Positions 1 to 10,310 of a DNA stretch of 64,000 nucleotides are shown in pieces. Origin of the DNA: Micropterix aruncella (Eukaryota; Arthropoda; Insecta; Lepidoptera; Micropterigidae). Numbering within the stretch: position 1 is the stretch's first letter; the number at the start of each line of letters is the position of its first letter. The notes beneath the pieces were generated by a model, which worked only from the letters and a program-made list of their open reading frames with translations, ran no database searches and had not been told where the DNA came from. The stretch lies in assembly GCA_944548615.1 (NCBI GenBank), contig OX155978.1, positions 9,777,354 to 9,841,353 of the forward strand. The letters are read 5' to 3'. The position numbers were made by a program, and so were the translations under genes.

Positions 1-876
1 ATAAAATTTTTCAAAATTTCAAAATTTCAAAAATGCCATTTTCTAGAGCTTACCGAGGCCGTCGTTCTGTCCGAACACCGTAGCGCTATAGGTTTACTCT
101 GTCACGATCTTTTTCGAAAAATGTGATTTTTTCATAATAATTTCTATGTTTAAAATGAAAGTTTATATAAAATTTTTCAAAATGTCAAAATTTCAAAAAT
201 GCCATTTTGTAGAGATTACGCAGGCCGTCGTTCTGTCTGAACACAGTAGCGCTATAGGTTTACTCTATCACGATCTTTTTCGAAAAATGTGATTTTTTCA
301 TAATAATTTCTATGTTTAAAATGAAAGTTTATATAAAATTTTTCAAAATTTCAAAATTTCAAAAATGCCATTTTGTAGAGATTACCGAGGCCGTCGTTCT
401 GTCCGAACACCGTAGCGCTATAGGTTTACTCTGTCACGATCTTTTTCGAAAAATGTGATTTTTTCATAACAATTTCTATGTTCAAAATGAAAGTTTATAT
501 AAAAAATTTCAAAATGTCAAAATTTCGAAAATGCCATTTCGTAGAGATTTCAAAGGCCTTCGTTCTGTCCGAACACCGCAACGCGGTAGGTTTACTCTAT
601 CTCGTTATTTTGTGAAAAATGAGATTTTTTCATAACAATTTCTATGTTCAAAATGAAAGTTTATATAAAAAATTTCAAAATGTCAAAATTTCGAAAATGC
701 CATTTCGTAGAGATTTCAAAGGCCTTCGTTCTGTCCGAACACCGCAACGCGGTAGGTTTACTCTATCTCGTTATTTTGTGAAAAATGTGATTTTTTCATA
801 ACAATTTCTATGTTTAAAATGAAAGTTTATATAAAAAATTTCAAAATGTCAAAATTTCAAAAATGCCATTTCGTAG
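1..876. repeat. S array 1 (partial), 166-bp monomers
   Basis: About 5.3 monomers are present. The landmark ATGTGATTTTTTCATAA or its variant recurs at 121, 287, 453, 619 and 785, exactly 166 bp apart. Each monomer has an A/T-rich half (runs of CAAAATTTCAAAA around GCCATTT) and a mixed half containing GTAGAGATTACCGAGGCC or variants. Three main variants of the mixed half occur throughout the array: alpha (ATTACCGAGGCCGTCG), beta (CTTAAGCGGGGTGTCG) and gamma (ATTTCAAAGGCCTTCG). This segment ends with two gamma monomers. It repeats at 38067-38942. Confidence 0.95.
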
Positions 877-2650
877 ACCTCACTCGGGGCGTCGATCTCG
901 CCTAAGACCGCAACGCGGTAGGTTCGGTCTGTCTCGATCGATATCGGAAAATGTGATTTTTGTACTCGTTGGAAAAATTCAAAATCAAAATTTATATATT
1001 TTTTTTTAAAATTTCAAAATTCTGAAAATGCCACTTTGTAGTGCTGTTCGAGGCGCTACATCTCGCCTTAGAACACAACTCGACGGGAGGTCGTCCTCTC
1101 TGCGCTAATCGGTTTTTTTCGTAGCCTCCTTTCAAAATCAAATATGGCGGCCGCACGAAGAAAATTGAAGGAAATTTCAACTTTTAGGATTTTTCCCATA
1201 GAGTTGGGGGTATTCGGGTGGAAATGTCCATTGCAGAATTTCGGTCCCGCTGCTGCTTCCCAAAGCGTGGAGTCCGAAAAATTACGTTTTTTTTGTAAAA
1301 AAAATCCTTTAAAAATTGGGAAAATGGAAAATTTATATGAATTTTTGGAGAAATTCCAATTTTCTTTTTGGCAGTCTCGTAACGGATTTCTCGGACTTCG
1401 AGTTGACACAGACGCGAATCCATTTAGACGTTTTCGATTCGAATTATCGAGGTTTTTGCGGTTTTTTCGTTGTATTTTCAAAATCCAATATGGCGGCGGC
1501 GCGAAGGAAATTTCAACTTTTTGGAGTTTTTCCATAGAGAGAAGGGTTTTCGGGTGGAGATGACAGTTGCGCAATTACGGTCCCGCGGCTATTTCCCAAA
1601 GCGTGGGATCCGAAATATGAAACTTTTTTCGTTTCGAATGCGTTTTTTGGAAAAATTTCAAATTGAAAATTTATATGAATTTTTGGAGAAACTTGAAAAA
1701 TTTTTTTGGCAATCTCGTAAAGGACGTCTAGGTCTTCGAATTGCCGCAGACGCGAATCCATTCGGACGTTCGTGAGTCGAATTATCGAGGTTTATGTGTT
1801 TTTTTGGTGGCATTTTCAAAATCCAATATGGCCGCCGCCCGAAGGAAATTTCAACTTTTCGGGATTTTCCCATAGAGAGACGATTCTCCGGTTGGAAAGA
1901 GGCGATGAAAAATTAACAAAAATCAAAAAATGAGAAAAATTATGGTAGCCGAAAAAATCACTTTTTTCGTTTTGAGGGCGTTTTTTTGACCAAATTTCAA
2001 AGTGAAAATTATTACTAATTTTTGGAGAAACTTAATATTTTTTTTCTGCAATATCGTAAAGGACATGCAGTCCTTGGACTCGCCGTAGACGGCCGTCGAT
2101 TTGGACGTTCTCGATTGCGTCGAATTATCGTGGAAAATGTGCGTTTTTTCGATGTTCTCTAGGTGCATTTTCAAAATCCAATATGGCGGCCGGGCGAAGA
2201 AAATTTCTACTTTTTGGAGTTTTCCCATAGAGAGACGATTCTTCGGTTGGAAAGAGACGATTAAAAATTAACAAAAATCAAAAAATGAGAAAAATTAAGT
2301 CAGCCGAAAATGACACTTTTTCGAAAAAAATATTTCCTATCGAAAGTTGAAAAATGGAAAATTTATATGATTTTTTTGGGAATTTCAAAATTTCAAAAAT
2401 GCCATTTCGCAGCTCTCGCCGAGCCCTTCGATCGCTCCTCGGACCGAAACGCTCCGCTCCTATCCGTTCTCGAGTTATCGAGGTTTTGCGGTTTTTTCGT
2501 TGTATTTTCAAAATCCAATATGGCGGCGGCGCGAAGGAAATTTCAACTTTTTGGAGTTTTTCCATAGAGAGAAGGGTTTTCAGGTGGACGTGACGGTTGC
2601 GCAATTACGGTCCCGCGGCTATTTCCAAAAGCGTGGGATCCGAAAAAAAA
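877..2650 (+). repeat. L block 1
   Basis: The block is 1774 bp long. It opens with a diverged S-like monomer (ACCTCACTCGGGGCG) and a second S-like monomer (GTGCTGTTCGAGGCGC). It then holds sub-units marked by ATGGCGGC or ATGGCCGCC at 1144, 1490, 1828, 2183 and 2520, spacing 337-355 bp. Its 3' part ends with a repeat of the ATGGCGGCGGC sub-unit (about 2490-2640), an ending shared only with L9 and L10. Confidence 0.93.
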
Positions 2651-3315
2651 AGAGCACTTTTTGAACTTTACGCGCGAAAAAAACGAATAAAACAAACGAA
2701 CAGACGAAAATAAATTTTTCCACTCGACGCGCCGTCTAAGGCACTGCGAAAGTTCCCATACTTCGCATGCGCGTAACTCGATGGATAACGGAGATGATGA
2801 ACCGCGAAGGCCGAAAACGGGCAGTTACCAACTCCCTTTTAGGGTATATGACTAGATCGGAGCGGCACAGAGCCCAGTGGAGGTTGTGTTTTTTAGTTTT
2901 TTTTTTGAACATCTACTTTTATTGTTACTCATTGTATGAAATGGCACATCTACTTTCGTTGTCGTACATTGTATGAAAGGGCACATCTACTTTCATCGTA
3001 AACTATGTTAGATAGGTAGAGTAAATAGGTAGGTCGAGTGAGCCCATTCGGTGTTAGTCGCGCTAACGCGACTGAGGCGAGTCGAGAACGCGCTCATTTT
3101 CTTGTTCGACTTTTGCTTTTTACCCGCCTTCCCCTACGTGCCTCGCCACCTTCGATCTTTCGAAATAAATCGAAATCTTCTTCTTTCGAAATCGAGACCT
3201 TTAGAAATAATTCGATAGGTAGAGTAAATAGGTAGGTCGAGTGAGCCCATTCAGTGTTAGTCGCGCTAACGCGACTGAGTCGGGTCGAGAACGCGCTCAT
3301 TTTCTTGTTCGATTT
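2651..3315 (+). repeat. T tail 1
   Basis: The tail is 665 bp. It starts at AGAGCACTTTTTGAAC and passes through a GC-richer section (GCCGAAAACGGGCAGTTACC), then short minisatellite-like units containing GCACATCTACTTT. It ends with two copies of a unit of about 203 bp, each with the hairpin AGTCGCG-CTAA-CGCGACT. Confidence 0.92.
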
Positions 3316-6300
3316 TCAAAATTTTTCAAAATTTCAAAATTTCAAAAATGCCATTTTGTAGAGATTACCGAGGCCGTCGTTCTGTCCGAACACCGTAGCG
3401 CTATAGGTTTACTCTGTCACGATCTTTTTCGAAAAATGTGATTTTTTCATAATAATTTCTATGTTTAAAATTAAAGTTTATATAAAATTTTTCAAAATGT
3501 CAAAATTTCAAAAATGCCATTTTGTAGAGCTTAAGCGGGGTGTCGATCTCGCCAAAGACCGCAACGCGTTAGGTTTACTCTATCACGGTCTTTTTCGAAA
3601 AATGTGATTTTTTGATAACAATTTCTATGTTGAAAATGAAAGTTTATATAAAAAATTTCAAAATGTCAAAATTTCAAAAATGCCATTTTGTAGAGATTAC
3701 CGAGGCCGTCGTTCTGTCCGAACACCGTAGCGCTATAGGTTTACTCTACCACGATCTTTATCGAAAAATGTGATTTTTTTCATAATAATTTCTATGTTTA
3801 AAATGAAAGTTTATATAAAATTTTTCAAAATTTCAAAATTTAAAAAATGCCATTTTCTAGAGCTTACCGAGGCCGTCGTTCTGTCCGAACACCGTAGCGC
3901 TATAGGTTTACTCTGTCACGATCTTTTTCGAAAAATGTGATTTTTTTCATAATAATTTCTATGTTTAAAATGAAATTTTATATAAAATTTTTCAAAATGT
4001 CAAAATTTCAAAAATGCCATTTTGTAGAGCTTAAGCGGGGTGTCGATCTCGCCAAAGACCGCAACGCGGTAGGTTGACTCTATCTCGTTCTTTTGTGAAA
4101 AATGTGATTTTTTCATAACAATTTCTAGGTTCAAAATGAAAGTTTATATAAAAAATTTCAAAATGTCAAAATTTCGAAAATGCCATTTCGTAGAGATTTC
4201 AAAGGCCTTCGTTCTGTCTGAACACCGCAACGCGGTAGGTTTACTGTATCTCGTTATTTTGTGAAAAATGTGATTTTTTCATAACAATTTCTATGTTCAA
4301 AATGAAAGTTTATATAAAAATTTTCAAAATGTCAAAATTTCGAAAATGCCATTTCGTAGAGATTTCAAAGGCCTTCGTTCTGTCCGAACTACGTAACGCG
4401 TTTGATTTACTCTATCACGGTCTTTTTCGAAAAATGTCATTTATTCATAACAATTTCTATGTTCAAAATGAAAGTTTATATAAAAAATTTCAAAATGTCA
4501 AAATTTCAAAAATGCCATTTCGTAGAGATTTCAAAGGCCTTCGTTCTGTCCAAACAACGTAACGCGTTTGATTTACTCTATCACGGTCTTTTTCGAAAAA
4601 TGTGATTTTTTCATAACAATTTCTATATTCAAAATGAAAGTTTATATAAAAAATTTCAAAATGTCAAAATTTCGAAAATGCCATTTCGTAGAGATTACCA
4701 AGGCCGTCGTTCTGTCCAAACGCCGTAACGCTATAGGTTTACTCTATCACGATCTTTTTCGAAAAATGTGATTTTTCATAATAATTTCTATGTTTAAAAT
4801 GAAATTTTATATAAAATTTTTCAAAATTTCAAAATTACAAAAATGCCATTTTCTAGAGCTTAAGCGGGGTGTCGATCTCGCCAAAGACCGCAACGCGGTA
4901 GGTTTACTCTATCACGGTCTTTTTCGAAAAATGTCATTTTTTCATAACAATTTCTATGTTCAAAATGAAAGTTTATATAAAAAATTTCAAAATGTCAAAA
5001 TTTTCAAATAGCCATTTCGTAGAGATTATCAAGGCCGTCGTTCTGTCCAAACGCCGTAACGCTATAGGTTTACTCTATCACGATATTTTTCGAAAAATGT
5101 GATTTTTTCATAATAATTTCTATGTTTAAAATGAAATTTTATAAAAAAATTTTCAAAATTTCAAAATTTCAAAAATGCCATTTTTTAGAGCTTAAGCGGG
5201 GTGTCGATCTCGCCAAAGACCGCAACGCGGTAGGTTTACTCAATCTCGATTTATTTCAAAAAATGTGATTTTTTCATAACAATTTCTATGTTCAAAATGA
5301 AAGTTTATATAAAAAATTTCAAAATGTCAAAATTTCGAAAATGCCATTTCGTAGAGATTTCAAAGGCCTTCGTTCTGTGCAAACACCGCAACGCGGTAGG
5401 TTTACTCTATCTCGTTATTTTGTGAAAAATGTGATTTTTTCATAATAATTTCTATGTTTAAAATGAAAGTTTATATAAAATTTTTCAAATTGTCAAAATT
5501 TCAAAAATGCCATTTTGTAGAGGTTACCGAGGCCGTCGTTCTGTCCGAACACCGTAGCGCTATAGGTTTACTCTATCACGATCTTTTTCGAAAAATGTGA
5601 TTTTTTCATAATAATTTCCAAGTGCAAAATGAAAGTTTATATAAAAAATTTCAAAATGTCAAAATTTCGAAAATGTCATTTCGTAGAGATTACCAAGGCC
5701 GTCGTTCTGTCCGAACGCCGTAACGCTATAGGTTTACTCTATCACGATCTTTTTCGAAAAATGTGATTTTTTCATAATAATTTCTATGTTTAAAATGAAA
5801 TTTTATATAAAATTTTTCAAAATGTCAAAATTTCAAAAATGCCATTTTGTAGAGCTTAAGCTGGGTGTCGATCTCGCCAAAGACCGCAACGCGGTAGGTT
5901 TACTCTATCTCGTTCTTTTGTGAAAAATGTGATTTTTTGATAACAATTTCTATGTTCAAAATGAAAGTTTATATAAAAAATTTCAAAATGTCAAAATTTC
6001 GAAAATGCTATTTCGTAGAGATTTCAAAGGCCTTCGTTCTGTTCGAACACCGTAACGCGGTAGGTTTACTCTATCACGATCTTTTTCGAAAAATGTGATT
6101 TTTTCATAATAATTTCTATGTTTAAAATGAAATTTTATATAAAAAATTTCAAAATGTCAAAATTTCGAAAATGCCATTTCGTAGAGATTTCAAAGGCCTT
6201 CGTTCTGTCCGAACACCGTAACGCGGTAGGTTTACTCTATCACGATCTTTTTCGAAAAATGTGATTTTTTCATAATAATTTCTATGTCTAAAATGAAATT

Positions 6301-6848
6301 TTATATAAAAAATTTCAAAATGTCAAAATTTCGAAAATGCCATTTCGTAGAGATTTCAAAGACCTTCGTTCTGTCCGAACACCGCAACGCGGTAGGTTTA
6401 CTCTATCTCGTTATTTTGTGAAAAATGTGATTTTTTCATAATAATTTCTATGTTTAAAATGAAATTTTATATAAAATTTTTCAAAATTTCAAAATTTCAA
6501 AAATGCCATTTTGTAGAGCTTAAGCGGGGTGTCGATCTCGCCAAAGACCGCAACGCGGTAGGTTTACTCTATCTCGTTCTTTTGTGAAAAATGTGATTTT
6601 TTGATAACAATTTCTATGTTCAAAATGAAAGTTTATATAAAAAATTTCAAAATGTCAAAATTTTGAAATAGCCATTTCGTAGAGATTATCAAGGCCGTCG
6701 TTCTGTCCAAACGCCGTAACGCTATAGGTTTACTCTATCACGATCTTTTTCGAAAAATGTGATTTTTTCATAATAATTTCTATGTTTAAAATGAAATTTT
6801 ATATAAAATTTTTCAAAATTTCAAAATTTCAAAAATGCCATTTCGTAG
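3316..6848. repeat. S array 2, about 21 monomers
   Basis: The segment is 3533 bp, or 21 x 166 + 47. Alpha, beta and gamma variants are interspersed, with some two-monomer alternation of alpha and beta types. No coding content is seen. Confidence 0.94.
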
Positions 6849-9655
6849 ACCTCACTCGGGGCGTCGATCTCGCCTAAGACCGCTACGCGGTAGGTTCGGT
6901 CTGTCTCGATCGATATCGGAAAATGTGATTTTTGTACTCGTTGGAAAAATTCAAAATCAAAATTTATATAAATTTTTTTAAAATTTCAAAATTCTGAAAA
7001 TGCCACTTTGTAGTGCTGGTCGAGGCGCTACATCTCGCCGTAGAACACAACTCGACGGGAGGTCGTCCTCTCTGCGCTAATCGGGTTTTTTCGTAGCCTC
7101 GTTTCAAAATCAAAGATGGCGGCCGCACGAAGAAAATTGAAGGAAATTTCAACTTTTAGGAATTTTTCCATAGAGTTGGGGGTATTCGGGTGGAAATGTC
7201 CATTGCACAATTTCGGTCCCGCTGCTGCTTCCCAAAGCGTGGGAGCCGAAAAATTACGTTTTTTTTGTAAAAAAAATCCTTTAAAAATTGGGAAAATGGA
7301 AAATTTATATGAATTTTTGGAGAAATTCCAATTTTTTTTTTGGCAGTCTCGTAACGGATTTCTTGGACTTCGAGTTGCCACAGACGCGAATCCATTTCGA
7401 CGTTTTCGATTCGAATTATCGAGGTTTTTGCGGTTTTTTCGTTGTATTTTCAAAATCCAATATGGCGGCGGCGCGAAGGAAATTTCAACTTTTTGGAGTT
7501 TTTCCATAGAGAGAAGGGTTTTCGGGTGGAGATGACAGTTGCGCAATTACGGTCCCGCGGCTATTTTCCAAAGCGTGGGATCCGAAATATGAAACTTTTT
7601 TCGTTTCGAATGCGTTTTATGGAAAAATTTCAAATTGAAAATTTATATGAATTTTTGGAGAAACTTGAAATTTTTTTTTGGCAATCTCGTAAAGGACGTC
7701 TAGGTCTTCGACTTGCCGCAGACGCAAATCCATTCGGACGTTCGTGAGTCGAATTATCGAGGTTTATGTGTTTTTTTGGTGGCATTTTCAAAATGCAATA
7801 TGGCCGCCGCCCGAAGGAAATTTTAACTTTTCGGGATTTTCCCATAGAGAGACGATTCTCCGGTTGGAAAGAGGCGATGAAAAATTAACAAAAATCAAAA
7901 AATGAGAAAAATTAAGGGAGCCGAAAAAAACACTTTTTTCGTTTTGAGGGCGTTTTTTTGACCAAATTTCAAAGTGAAAATTATTACTAATTTTTGGAGA
8001 AACTTAATATTTTTTTTCTGCAATATCGTAAAGGACATGCAGTCCTTGGACTCGCCGTAGACGGCCGTCGATTTGGACGTTCTCGATTGCGTCGAATTAT
8101 CGTGGAAAATGTGCGTTTTTTCGACGTTCTCTAGATGCATTTTCAAAATCCAATATGGCGGCCGGGCGAAGAAAATTTCTACTTTTTGGAATTTTTCCAT
8201 AGAGTTGGGGGTATTCGGGTGTAAATTTCCATTGCACAATTTCGGTCCCGCTGCTGCTTCCCAAAGCGTGGGACGCCGAAAATGACACTTTTTTTTGTAA
8301 AAAAAATCCTTTAAAAATTGGGAAAATGGAAAATTTATATGAATTTTTGGAGAAATTCCAATTTTTTTTTTGGCAGTCTCGTAACGGATTTCTCGAACTT
8401 CGAGTTGCCATAGACGCGAATCCATTTCGACGTTTTCGATTCGAATTATCGAGGTTTTTGCGGTTTTTTCGTTGTATTTTCAAAATCCAATATGGCGGCG
8501 ACGCGAAGGAAATTTCAACTTTTTGGAATTTTTCCATAGAGAGAAGGGTTTTCGGGTGGAGATGACAGTTGCGCAATTACGGTCCCGCGGCTATTTCCCA
8601 AAGCGTGGGATCCGAAAAATGAAACTTTTTTCGTTTCGAATGCGTTTTTTGGAAAAATTTCAAATTGCAAATTTATATGAATTTTTGGAGAAATTTGAAA
8701 ATTTTTTTTGGCAATCTCGTAAAGGACGTCTAGGTCTTCGACTTGTCGCAGACGCGAATCCATTCGGACGTTCGTGAGTCGAATTATCGAGGTTTATGCG
8801 TTTTTTTGGTGGCATTTTCAAAATCCAATATGGCCGCCGCCCGAAGGAAATTTCAACTTTTCGGGATTTTCCCATAGAGAGACGATTCTCCGGTTGGAAA
8901 GAGGCGATGAAAAATTAACAAAAATCAAAAAATGAGAAAAATTAAGGGAGCCGAAAAAAACACTTTTTTCGTTTTGAGGGCGTTTTTTTGACCAAATTTC
9001 AAAGTGAAAATTATTACTAATTTTTGGAGAAACTTAATATTTTTTTTCTGCAATATCGTAAAGGACGTGCAGTCCTCGGACTCGCCGTAGACGGCCGTCG
9101 ATTTGGACGTTCTCGATTGCGTCGAATTATCGTGGAAAATGTGCGTTTTTTCGACGTTCTCTAGATGCATTTTCAAAATCCAATATGGCGGCCGGGCGAA
9201 GAAAATTTCTACTTTTTGGAGTTTTCCCATAGACTTGGGGGTGTTCGGGTGGAAGTGTCCGTTGCGCGATTTCGGTCCCGCCGCTGCTTCCCAAAGCGTG
9301 GGACGCCGAAAATGACACTTTTTTCGAAAAAAATATTTCCTATCGAAAGTGGAAAAATGGAAAATTTGTATGATTTTTTTGGGAATTTCAAAATTTCAAA
9401 AATGCCATTTCGCAGCTCTCGCCGAGCCCTTCGATCGCTCCTCGGACCGAAACGCTCCGCTCCTATCCGTTCTCGAGTTATGTCGGTTTCCGCGTTTTCG
9501 TCGATGCGTTTTCGAACGCCATTTTGAATTTGAAAATCGAAAAAATTTCAACTTTTCGGAATTTTTCCACAGACGGAGCGTCGTCGAGATCGAGGCGGTC
9601 CGAAAAAAGACTGACCGAATTGAGGAATAAAAAATCGTACAAAGCCGAAAAAAAA
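6849..9655 (+). repeat. L block 2, expanded by 1030 bp
   Basis: The block is 2807 bp against about 1777 bp in the other L blocks. The excess of 1030 bp is about three sub-units of 343 bp. A segment around 7290-7900 recurs at +1030 (about 8320-8930). This is the pattern left by unequal exchange between sub-units in register. Confidence 0.92.
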
Positions 9656-10310
9656 AGAGCACTTTTTGAACTTTACGTGCGAAAAAAACGAATAAAACAA
9701 ACGAATGGACGAAAATAAATTTTTCCACTCGACGCGCCGTCTAATGCCCTGCGAGAGTTCCCGTACTTGCGCGCGCGTAACTCGACAGATAGCGGAGATG
9801 ATGAACCCCGAAGGCCGAAAACGGGCGGTTACCAACTCCCTTTTAGGGTATATGACTAGATCGGAGCGGCACAGATCGGAGTGGCACAGAGCCCAGTGGG
9901 GTGGGGTGGTAGTGAGTTTTTTTTTTTGCACATCTACTTTTATTGTTACTCATTGTATGAAAGGGCACATCTACTTTCGTTGTCGTTCATTGTTAGGTTG
10001 GGGAACATCTACTTTCATTGTAAACTATGTTAGATAGGTAGAGTAAATAGGTAGGTCGAGTGAGCCCATTCAGTGTTAGTCGCGCTAACGCGACTGAGTC
10101 GAGTCGAGATCGCGCTCGTTTTCTTGTTCGACTTTTGCTTTTTACCCGCCTTCCCCTACGTGCCTCGCCATCTTTCGAAATAAATCGAAATCTTCTTCTT
10201 TCGAAATCGAGATCTTTCGAAATAATTCGATAGGTCGAGTGAGCCCATTCAGTGTTAGTCGCGCTAACGCGACTGAGTCGGGTCGAGAACGCGCTCATTT
10301 TCTTGTTCAA
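9656..10310 (+). repeat. T tail 2
   Basis: The tail is 655 bp. It contains two copies of the short unit ATCGGAGYGGCACAG (about 9857-9888), which occurs zero to two times in other T tails. It carries two hairpin-bearing repeats; the distance between the hairpins is shortened to about 180 bp here. Confidence 0.9.

Noticed and set aside
1..876. CRISPR-like regular spacing
   Set aside because: The repeats are contiguous 166-bp monomers with no unique spacers, and the context is eukaryotic.
960..985. CENP-B-box-like motif (ACTCGTTGGAAAAATTC) once per L block
   Set aside because: It shares the CGTTGGAA core with the mammalian box but lacks the required CGGG end and the leading TTCG, so binding is not supported. 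It is worth remembering only because it occurs once per unit.
2866..2930. tRNA-derived SINE in the T tail
   Set aside because: GGCACAGAGCCCAGTGGGG looked promising, but no convincing A and B boxes with the right spacing were found, and the section occurs only as part of the satellite unit.
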